Shown here: positions 1 to 5,776 of the stretch, piece by piece
Layout of the letters: each line of letters begins with the position of its first letter
How positions within the stretch are numbered: position 1 is the stretch's first letter
Assembly: GCA_002331625.1 (NCBI GenBank)
Contig: DCZN01000068.1
Location: 3,191 to 15,990 of the forward strand
Reading direction: 5' to 3'
From: Nitrospira sp. UBA2083
Lineage (GTDB): Bacteria > Nitrospirota > Nitrospiria > Nitrospirales > Nitrospiraceae
DNA length: 12,800 nucleotides
Translations under genes and position numbers: made by a program
Notes under the pieces: model-generated
What the model was told of the DNA's origin: nothing
Database searches by the model: none
What the model saw: only the letters and a program-made list of their open reading frames with translations

Positions 1-854
1 AGGGGGGAGCTATGCAGGATGAAATTGTATGGAGGATGCGCCAGGACCTTGTCCATGCGACGCAAGGACTCCGACAGAATAGGGGCTAAAAACTCGAATT
101 GCGCTTTTTGACTTTCCTCGAAGTACGCCGCGTGGCGCTTCGGAAGAATCCACATTTCAAACGGAAAGCGGGGGGCATAAGGCGTCACGCAGAGGAACTC
201 GGGATTCTCAGCGACGACGCGATCTCCGTCCGACACATCTTGCCGGAGGATATCGCAGTAGATGCATCGCTCCTTTTGCTGATAGTGCGTGCGGCAGCCG
301 TCGAGTTCCTCTTGCACACTGGTCGGGACGATCGGCAGGGCGATGAGCTGAGAATGGCTATGTTCAAGTGTGGCACCGGCTGAAGCGCCGTGATTCTTAA
401 AAATAAGGATATAGCGAAACCGCAGATCCTTTCGGAGGTCAAGCATCCGGTCGCGATAGGCCCACAGCACATCTTCGATGGTTTTGGCGGGTAAATCGGC
501 AAGACCCTCGACATGATTGGGAGTTTCAATGATGACTTCGTGGGCTCCCACACCGTTCATGCGGTCGTACAGGCCGACCCCCTCACGCCCCATGTCGCCT
601 TCGACTTGCAGCGCGGGAAACTTGTTCGGGACGACACGCACGGTCCAGTTAGGCGAGTTGGGTGCAGCCGGTTGTGGTCGATAGGCCATGATCTCTTTTG
701 GCGTGAGCCGTTCCTGTCCCGGGCAAAACGGACAGAGCGCTGGAGGCACCGTTCGAGCTGGTTGGAGGGTGACAAAGTCATGCGGGCGACCGCTCCGCTC
801 GGTGGAAATGATGACCCACCGACCGACAATGGGATCACGTCTTAGATCGGGCAT
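1..854 (-). CDS. galT: GalT-family hexose-1-phosphate nucleotidyltransferase, 3'-truncated by window edge
   Basis: A HIT-superfamily enzyme that moves a nucleotidyl group through a histidine intermediate; the usual annotation is galactose-1-phosphate uridylyltransferase. 284 codons are present and the C-terminus lies outside the window. The start is the ATG at 854, with AGGAGGA at 861-867 as a strong ribosome binding site. The N-terminus reads RRDPIVGRWVIIS. The active-site motif HSHSQ is at residues 165-169, with H167 as the expected nucleophile. Two sets of possible zinc ligands are visible: C41, C44, H105, H165 and C197, C200, H241, H281. The HSHSQ form (E. coli GalT has HPHGQ), the GASAGA context and the second CxxC recall plant ADP-glucose phosphorylase as I remember it, so the substrate could be ADP-glucose rather than UDP-galactose. 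It lies downstream of a GH57 glucan enzyme, probably in the same transcription unit. Family is certain; substrate is not. Confidence 0.9.
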   Translation of the reverse strand, partial: MPDLRRDPIVGRWVIISTERSGRPHDFVTLQPARTVPPALCPFCPGQERLTPKEIMAYRPQPAAPNSPNWTVRVVPNKFPALQVEGDMGREGVGLYDRMNGVGAHEVIIETPNHVEGLADLPAKTIEDVLWAYRDRMLDLRKDLRFRYILIFKNHGASAGATLEHSHSQLIALPIVPTSVQEELDGCRTHYQQKERCIYCDILRQDVSDGDRVVAENPEFLCVTPYAPRFPFEMWILPKRHAAYFEESQKAQFEFLAPILSESLRRMDKVLAHPPYNFILHSSP

Positions 855-979
855 CTGTTCTCCTCCTATGGGTAGGGGCGAAGGGTAAGGGGTGAGCTGA
901 AGGAAAACTCACCGATACGAGCGTGGAAGTCGACCGCCTTCTCAACCCCTTGTGACTTACCCTTTACCTCTTACGATGA
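855..979 (-). repeat. Inverted 7-bp repeat arrays between GH57 and galT
   Basis: This gap has no gene. The stretch 954-974 holds three in-register heptads ending in YTYAC (GACTTAC, CCTTTAC, CTCTTAC), directly beside the GH57 stop at 980-982. The opposite arm at about 871-903 holds purine-rich units, including GTAAG at 885 and GTGAG at 892, spaced 7 bp apart. AAGGGGTGAG at 887-896 can pair with 941-951 through one bulged base. On the coding strand the purine arm follows the stop and the pyrimidine arm precedes the galT ribosome binding site. The same order recurs at 4846-4964 and 7142-7240. Confidence 0.65.
861..867 (-). promoter_or_regulatory. Ribosome binding site of galT
   Basis: The minus strand reads AGGAGGA, ending six bases before the ATG at 854. 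This near-perfect Shine-Dalgarno fixes the galT start and shows that this genome uses canonical sites, which matters because several neighbours appear to lack one. Confidence 0.85.
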
Positions 980-3181
980 TCACACTCTCCACATCCCGGC
1001 CTCAAATTCCGGTCCCGGTACCGTAAGAGCGGCTGGACGGTGACTGGGGTAACGGGCCACTTCAAGCCCATGCTCTCGCACAAGGATCGACATGAGGACC
1101 GAGTCTCCCGACTCTAAGCGAAGTGCCTTCCAGGGAATAGACAGTTCCAGTATGGAGCGGGCACTGATCGACCGATATGAACCGATCGGCTGCCAGACGT
1201 CTGGTTCGGGCTGATGAGACAAGAGAAACTCACTCGGACCTGGTAACCCAAGAGGAAAGGCGATCTGAAATATGGACTGTGTAGCTTGCAGGATGATAGT
1301 GACGTCGAGACCTTGGCGCGTGCTGCTCGACTCATCAACGTCGAATCGCAGGACAAACTCGTCCAAACTCCAGCCGAATCGGATTGCAGTGAACAGCCCG
1401 TCGGCTTTCCACATGGCTCCGAGGGGAGGCGCTGTGTTGATGCTGCCTGCTCCTCGCCACTCGAAGAAGTCGGTGACCATTCCATCGATTGTGGGATGGA
1501 GGAGACTCACGGGCTGTTGAATGATGTCAGAATCAGAAGAGAGCGGTCTTGTACAGATTGGATGGTTGAGTTGGTCTGGAGGCGGCACGCCCATGTGCGT
1601 CCAGACATTGCGGAGATGCGTTCGAAAGAGCCGGTCGAATTCCGGCTTAAAGTCGGTGTCGAAATCGTCACCGTACCACCAAAACCAGTCGCTGCCTTCT
1701 GCCGCGTACAGTTCACGCCACGCGGCTTGGGCGCGATCAGGTGAAAGCGTTGGGGCACGTTCCAAGAGTTGTGTGCGGGTGCGTCCGAGAAGATCCCACC
1801 CCTGATTATCTTCCTGATGTCCGATCCAGATCTTGTAGTCAGCATTGATCCACGAACCTGAATGAAGCGATGCTAGATGTTGTGTAGGGGGCACCGAAGC
1901 CAGGGCGCCGGATACCGTTGTGGCTCGAACGGCGACTCGTCCCGCCTGATCCAAGTCGTGGCGTGAGAAACTCTCGTACAGAAGTGAAAGAAATCGTTCG
2001 CCCCCGTCATGATAATGTTCCCATGGATTTTCGCCGTCCAAAATGATCGCGATGACGATCTGATCTTGTGGAGCATCCTGGATGACTCCTTGTACCCGTC
2101 GCAGGACATCCTCGGCTGCTGACTCCGGTGTCGTCTTGTGATAGACGAACCCGAAGGCATCAGAGATCTCGCGGTCTCGGAAGAGGATCGCCAGAGACTG
2201 CTCGGCTTCACCGATGTGATACGGTTGATATAGCGCCGACTGTCTATGCCACGGGAGGCCACTCCCGGCAAGCGAACGGGTAAGAATGCCTTCGTCGGTC
2301 GCCAACCAGCGAATTCCAATCTGATGGACCAGGGGGAGCATCTCCGGACACACAGATCCTTCCGATGGCCACAGGCCTGTGGGTGGGTGTCCGAATGTCT
2401 GTTGGTGAAAATCGACGGCTTCTCGAAGTTGAGCCTCCGCATCTTCACGAGCTCGGAATCGGGCCGGCAAGGGGAGGTCAGGCCTGGCACGCCGGGTGAT
2501 GTCCGTATCGATGACTAAGGGTAGGATGGGATGAAAGAAGGGAGTGGTGGTCAGCTCAATTTGTCCCCCTTCCATGAGTCGCCGGTAGAGCGGCACGATT
2601 TCTCGTACAGCCGTACGTTGCAGAGCCAGGACTTCCTGCTTTTCTTCCTCGGTAAAGCCACGATTTTTCTGGCGCAAGGCGGCCAGGCGAGGGTATTGTC
2701 GGAGCGTACCGTATCCGAACCAGGCGAGATTGTGCCATGTTTGAAGGTCCAGGAGTTCCTGTGTCGAGAATTGACGGGCAATCCTCCGAAGATCGTGATC
2801 CTGAACGTCCAACCCTCGTTTCACGAGTAACTCATGATACCGTGGGTAAGGGCGCACCATCGTCGCCCAATTGGCGGAGAAAAAATGACGGACTAGAAAC
2901 GCCTTTTCTTCAAGGGTGAGGTCAGTTGCTGGCCGTTGAGCGTGTTCAAGAAAGAGATCGAGGACTGTACTATTACCAGTCTCTTGCAGCTGTAAGAGGA
3001 GCGATGGGGTAAAGTTGAATGTGGACCGGACCTCTGGAAATTGTTCAAGCAAATAGGCCATATCATAGTAGGCCTTTGTTGCGTGGAGGCGCACCCAAGG
3101 CATGCTGGCCGTACCAGTCATGGGATCAGTGTAGTAGGGCTGATGCATGTGCCAGAAGAAACAAACGTGAACATGCTTCAT
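980..3181 (-). CDS. Glycoside hydrolase family 57 (alpha-amylase / glucanotransferase type)
   Basis: A 733-residue retaining alpha-glucan-active enzyme of GH57 (COG1449 type), probably cytosolic because there is no signal peptide. The N-terminal catalytic barrel starts at once with motif 1, HMHQP (residues 11-15). GLWPSEG (269-275) carries the likely nucleophile E274, and ILDGENPWE (380-388) the likely acid/base D382. SGSWIN (441-446) and the aromatic-rich EGSDWFWWYGDD stretch (495-506) follow. Residues about 560-733 look like an all-beta accessory domain of the CBM9/DOMON sort. An in-frame ATG at 3289 would give 769 residues, but the family homology begins at MKHVHVCFFW, and AAGGAA lies about 12 bases before the 3181 ATG, so I prefer 3181. 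The exact reaction (amylase, 4-alpha-glucanotransferase or branching enzyme) cannot be read from the motifs. Pairing with the GalT-family gene suggests glycogen or maltodextrin turnover. Confidence 0.92.
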   Translation of the reverse strand: MKHVHVCFFWHMHQPYYTDPMTGTASMPWVRLHATKAYYDMAYLLEQFPEVRSTFNFTPSLLLQLQETGNSTVLDLFLEHAQRPATDLTLEEKAFLVRHFFSANWATMVRPYPRYHELLVKRGLDVQDHDLRRIARQFSTQELLDLQTWHNLAWFGYGTLRQYPRLAALRQKNRGFTEEEKQEVLALQRTAVREIVPLYRRLMEGGQIELTTTPFFHPILPLVIDTDITRRARPDLPLPARFRAREDAEAQLREAVDFHQQTFGHPPTGLWPSEGSVCPEMLPLVHQIGIRWLATDEGILTRSLAGSGLPWHRQSALYQPYHIGEAEQSLAILFRDREISDAFGFVYHKTTPESAAEDVLRRVQGVIQDAPQDQIVIAIILDGENPWEHYHDGGERFLSLLYESFSRHDLDQAGRVAVRATTVSGALASVPPTQHLASLHSGSWINADYKIWIGHQEDNQGWDLLGRTRTQLLERAPTLSPDRAQAAWRELYAAEGSDWFWWYGDDFDTDFKPEFDRLFRTHLRNVWTHMGVPPPDQLNHPICTRPLSSDSDIIQQPVSLLHPTIDGMVTDFFEWRGAGSINTAPPLGAMWKADGLFTAIRFGWSLDEFVLRFDVDESSSTRQGLDVTIILQATQSIFQIAFPLGLPGPSEFLLSHQPEPDVWQPIGSYRSISARSILELSIPWKALRLESGDSVLMSILVREHGLEVARYPSHRPAALTVPGPEFEAGMWRV

Positions 3182-3280
3182 GGGTGCCGCATTTCCTTCA
3201 ATTTTCCAGTATGTCATAGGGGGTATGTGCATGCAATCAATGGCTGTGATTTCCATGAGTGCTGGTACGAGGGGATTGAG
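3182..3280. promoter_or_regulatory. Divergent promoter region between GH57 and vanZ-like gene
   Basis: About 100 bases separate the two divergent starts, so both promoters should lie here or overlap the gene ends. On the minus strand a weak candidate is TTGCAT, 17 bases, CATACT (about 3204-3232), which would place the GH57 transcript start just before its preferred ATG at 3181. For the vanZ-like gene I see AGGGG at 3270-3274, six bases before its ATG, but no convincing -35/-10 pair. The region contains a TGCATGCA palindrome near 3228-3235. Evidence is weak apart from the gene geometry and the ribosome binding site. Confidence 0.35.
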
Positions 3281-3682
3281 ATGAATCACTTCCTTCGTTC
3301 GTGGGGGCCGGTTTGTCTGTATGCCGCAGTCATTTTTTTCTTGTCGTCACAATCTCACCCGGAAGAGCATCTGCCTCTTGTTACGCACTTCAGTGATAAA
3401 GTCTTGCATGCCGTTGAGTATGCCGTGTTGGGTGGGTTGTGCTATCGCGCGCTCCGGCTTAGTCGGCATGACGCATGGAGGCGGCAAGCCATTCCCTTGG
3501 CCATCCTCTTTGCTTCGTTGTACGGGATAAGTGATGAAGTCCATCAATTATTCGTTCCGTTTCGGGAGTCCAGTTGGCTCGATTGGGTGGCCGACACCAT
3601 CGGAGGCACGATTGGGGCGATTGCGATGCAGCGCGTATTGGGCTTCAAACCGGTGAGGTCCATCCCTGAAGCTCTGCCGTAG
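3281..3682 (+). CDS. VanZ-like small integral membrane protein
   Basis: A 133-residue VanZ-family membrane protein. The reading frame is open back to 3041, but the family homology starts at MNHFLRSWGP, and the ATG at 3281 has AGGGG six bases upstream, so the longer form is rejected. The family signatures are present: DKVLH (39-43) with E46, SDEVHQLFVP (84-93) with R95, and D101/D105 in the following DWVADTIGG stretch. Hydrophobic segments at about 10-23, 42-58, 70-83 and 103-119 fit four membrane passes. VanZ was named for teicoplanin resistance in Enterococcus; in most bacteria the role of its relatives is unknown, and this gene should not be read as a resistance determinant. It lies 59 bases upstream of a probable cell-envelope sugar kinase, which fits an envelope role, but that is inference. 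Confidence 0.85.
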   Translation: MNHFLRSWGPVCLYAAVIFFLSSQSHPEEHLPLVTHFSDKVLHAVEYAVLGGLCYRALRLSRHDAWRRQAIPLAILFASLYGISDEVHQLFVPFRESSWLDWVADTIGGTIGAIAMQRVLGFKPVRSIPEALP

Positions 3683-3703
3683 CCGACCAAATATGAGGTC
3701 TTC

Positions 3704-3732
3704 GTGACAAGTTGTGGAACGCTCGCTATAAT
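3704..3732 (+). promoter_or_regulatory. Near-consensus sigma-70-type promoter for the sugar kinase
   Basis: GTGACA (3704-3709, five of six bases of TTGACA) is followed by a 17-base spacer and a perfect TATAAT (3727-3732). Initiation would fall at about 3738-3741, that is 0-4 bases before the ATG at 3742. This is the best promoter match in the window. It implies that the kinase is transcribed independently of the vanZ-like gene and that its mRNA is leaderless or nearly so. Confidence 0.65.
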
Positions 3733-3741
3733 TCCCCAAGT

Positions 3742-4845
3742 ATGTTGACCGCCAATACGATTCCGGCCAAGGCGCTTCTGCCTCCTCCCGAGCACGCAGT
3801 CATCGCGAAAGCGATCGAGACACACTTCCCGCCAGGCCGCGTCTTACAGACCATGACGGCATTGGCTGGGGATGCCTCCAATCGGCGATATTTTCGAGCG
3901 ACCGTGACAGGGGGACCACCGCATTCCGTGATTATTATGCAGTTGGCTGAACCGGAAGGATTCAAGCAGTCTGAAGAAGCCGTCAGCGGAGCGGGGCATC
4001 AGATTTCCGAACTGCCATTTGTCAACGTCAGGTCACATCTGGCCAATGTGAAGATTCCGGTGCCCACACTCTACTTCTATGATCAGTCATCAGGACTGCT
4101 GTATCTGGAAGACTTCGGAGATGTGACGTTGGCAGAAGCCGTCGGCCGTACTGATCCGTCCAGTGTGGAGTCTCGTTACAAACAGGCCATCGATGTGTTG
4201 GTACAAATACAAGTCCATGCGACGATACCCGCCGATCCGAAGTGTGTCGCCTTTCATCGCAGTTTTGATGTGCCGCTATTGATGTGGGAATTTGATCATT
4301 TTCTCGAATATGGGGTGGAGAGGCGTCGCGGTGTCCCATTGTCTGGTACTGACGGGGTCGCGATCAGAGGCGTGTTTGAAAAGATTGCCAACGAGTTAGC
4401 CAGCCAGTCTCGAGTCTTTACCCATCGTGATTACCACTCACGGAACTTGATGGTTGACGGGCAGCGGCTCGGTGTGATCGATTTTCAGGATGCCTTGATG
4501 GGGCCGGCCACCTATGATCTCGCATCGCTTCTACGGGATGCCTATATTCAGCTCGATGACACGTTGGTCGATGAGTTGGTGGAGTACTATCTCGACCAGC
4601 TATCCGATCGACAGGTGGGTTGGATCAATCGGGCTGGTTTTTGCCGGCTATTCGATCTGATGAGCATTCAGCGGAACCTGAAAGCAGCTGGTCGATTCGT
4701 CTACATTGATCGAGTCAAAGGTAACCCCAAATTCTTAGCCGACATCCCTCGCGTGTTAGGCTACGTCAAACGCAATCTTGAAAAGTATCCGGAGCTGGTG
4801 ACACTCCGAAAGCACCTCAGTCCCCATGTGCCGGAACTGCAGTAA
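3742..4845 (+). CDS. amgK: AmgK-like anomeric amino-sugar kinase (APH fold)
   Basis: A 367-residue kinase of the aminoglycoside-phosphotransferase fold. Best match by motif is AmgK, which phosphorylates N-acetylmuramate (and GlcNAc) at C1 in the peptidoglycan-recycling route that bypasses de novo UDP-MurNAc synthesis. Visible: GDASNRRYF (43-51, the family's N-terminal signature), LYLEDFGD in the hinge region, the catalytic loop HRDYHSRN (228-235) with D230 as base, and DFQDA (247-251) with metal-binding D247. A TTG at 3712 could add ten residues, but it overlaps the spacer between the -35 and -10 boxes, so the 3742 ATG is chosen. There is no Shine-Dalgarno before it. The next co-directional gene is a MurU-like nucleotidyltransferase, the canonical partner. 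Substrate is inferred from motif and neighbour; other sugar kinases share this fold. Confidence 0.8.
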   Translation: MLTANTIPAKALLPPPEHAVIAKAIETHFPPGRVLQTMTALAGDASNRRYFRATVTGGPPHSVIIMQLAEPEGFKQSEEAVSGAGHQISELPFVNVRSHLANVKIPVPTLYFYDQSSGLLYLEDFGDVTLAEAVGRTDPSSVESRYKQAIDVLVQIQVHATIPADPKCVAFHRSFDVPLLMWEFDHFLEYGVERRRGVPLSGTDGVAIRGVFEKIANELASQSRVFTHRDYHSRNLMVDGQRLGVIDFQDALMGPATYDLASLLRDAYIQLDDTLVDELVEYYLDQLSDRQVGWINRAGFCRLFDLMSIQRNLKAAGRFVYIDRVKGNPKFLADIPRVLGYVKRNLEKYPELVTLRKHLSPHVPELQ

Positions 4846-4964
4846 GTCGTGAAAAGTGAAACGTAAAGCGTGAAAAGATTGAAGACGGTTCACGACTTAT
4901 CTTCTACTTTTTACCATTCACCTTTCACGCCCCACACTTTACCCCTTACTCCTCACGAGATTCC
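4846..4964 (+). repeat. Inverted 7-bp repeat arrays between amgK and murU
   Basis: The clearest of three such gaps. Starting at the base after the amgK stop, 4846-4887 holds six heptads of the NNCGTGA type (GTCGTGA, AAAGTGA, AACGTAA, AGCGTGA, then two degenerate units). From 4889 to 4958 run ten uninterrupted heptads fitting YTYACNN loosely (for example TTCACGA, TTTACCA, TTCACCT, TTTACCC, CTTACTC). The arrays are mutually complementary: GTCGTGAA at 4846-4853 pairs exactly with 4889-4896, and GCGTGAAAAG at 4868-4877 pairs 9 of 10 with 4921-4930. The array ends six bases before the murU ATG. No gene or clear promoter is visible, and the Shine-Dalgarno for murU is at best a weak GAG at 4957-4959. 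Confidence 0.8.
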
Positions 4965-5714
4965 ATGAAAGCCATGATTCTTGCCGCGGGCCTGGGAACT
5001 CGTCTGAGACCGCTCACGAATACGATTCCGAAACCGTTGCTTCCGGTCGGTGGAACTCCACTTATTGTATGGAACGTCTTGTTGCTGAAGCGGCACGGAT
5101 TTCATCACGTCGTCATCAATCTGCACCATCTGGGGCCCATGATTGAACAGGCCTTGGGCGATGGTTCGAAATTCGGGATTCGGATCGTCTATTCACATGA
5201 GCCGATTATTTTAGGGACCGGCGGTGGCATCAAACAGGCCGAACCGCATTTCTCAGGAGAACCGGTGCTAGTTCTCAATGCTGATACGTTGGTTGAAATG
5301 GATCTTGAGGCCCTTGCTGATTTTCACCGTACGCATGGTGCGGCGGCGACCTTGGTTCTTCGTGAAGATAACGATGCCGTTGATTGGGGATTAGTGGAGG
5401 TGGGAGACGATCATCGGATCCTGCGTATTACGGGAAAAGGCCGGATTGGAGTCTCTGCATCCATGCATCGCATGTTTGCGGGAATTCATATTTTCCACCC
5501 TCGGCTCCTCCAACAGGTGCCAAAGGGCGTTGCCTCCTCGATTATTGATCCCTACGTGGCGGCGATCGAACGGGGGGACCCGATACTTGGCTATGATCTC
5601 CACGGATACTGGTCTGACATTGGAACTGCCGAACGCTACGCGCAGGCGGAGAAGGATGCTCGCGCTGGGCTGATTCGTTTGGAAGATCGTTTCCCCCACA
5701 ACTCCTCTTCGTAA
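4965..5714 (+). CDS. murU: MurU-like sugar-1-phosphate nucleotidyltransferase
   Basis: A 249-residue Rossmann-type nucleotidyltransferase that joins a sugar 1-phosphate to an NTP. The signature G-x-G-T-R-x-R-P with PKP lies at residues 9-24, LGTGGGI at 83-89 contacts the nucleotide/sugar, NAD at 105-107 supplies the metal-binding aspartate D107, and WSDIGT (216-221) closes the fold. There is no left-handed beta-helix acyltransferase domain, unlike GlmU. As the partner of the AmgK-like kinase the most likely activity is MurNAc-1-phosphate uridylyltransferase (MurU), giving UDP-MurNAc for wall synthesis. By sequence alone a mannose- or glucose-1-phosphate nucleotidyltransferase is possible, because the family is broad and this protein is somewhat longer than Pseudomonas MurU. 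The start is ATG 4965 by alignment of MKAMILAAG. Confidence 0.8.
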   Translation: MKAMILAAGLGTRLRPLTNTIPKPLLPVGGTPLIVWNVLLLKRHGFHHVVINLHHLGPMIEQALGDGSKFGIRIVYSHEPIILGTGGGIKQAEPHFSGEPVLVLNADTLVEMDLEALADFHRTHGAAATLVLREDNDAVDWGLVEVGDDHRILRITGKGRIGVSASMHRMFAGIHIFHPRLLQQVPKGVASSIIDPYVAAIERGDPILGYDLHGYWSDIGTAERYAQAEKDARAGLIRLEDRFPHNSSS

Positions 5715-5776
5715 CCCTATGAGAGAGGTTCCCCACCGACATGTCTCTGGTGGGACATCACCTTGTCCAGGTGTTG
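5715..5776. terminator. Convergent intergenic hairpins between murU and the response regulator
   Basis: Two adjacent inverted repeats lie between the convergent stops. CCCACC (5732-5737) pairs with GGTGGG (5749-5754) around an 11-base loop that contains GACATGTC. CACCT (5759-5763) pairs with AGGTG (5769-5773) around a 5-base loop. Neither is followed by a real T-run on either strand, so if they stop transcription they are not classical intrinsic terminators. Confidence 0.4.

Noticed and set aside
185..553. 122-codon minus-strand open frame at the left edge
   Set aside because: The neighbouring minus-strand frame starting at 854 encodes an unmistakable GalT-family protein across the same bases and simply lacks a stop before the window edge.
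1873..2490. 205-codon minus-strand open frame inside the GH57 gene in another frame
   Set aside because: Overlaps the GH57 nucleophile and acid/base motifs, which are in the long frame; the alternative product is rich in Arg/Ser and has no recognisable motif.
3041..3280. 80-residue N-terminal extension of the VanZ-like protein
   Set aside because: It is antisense to the GH57 N-terminus, has Cys/His-rich noise composition, and the ATG at 3281 has a good ribosome binding site and matches the family start.
3281..3682. VanZ-like gene as an antibiotic-resistance determinant
   Set aside because: VanZ-family membrane proteins are widespread and no vanHAX-type genes are present, so family membership alone does not support resistance.
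4846..4964. Heptad arrays as a CRISPR array or insertion sequence
   Set aside because: Units are 7 bases with no spacers, there is no transposase or target duplication, and the arms are inverted rather than direct.
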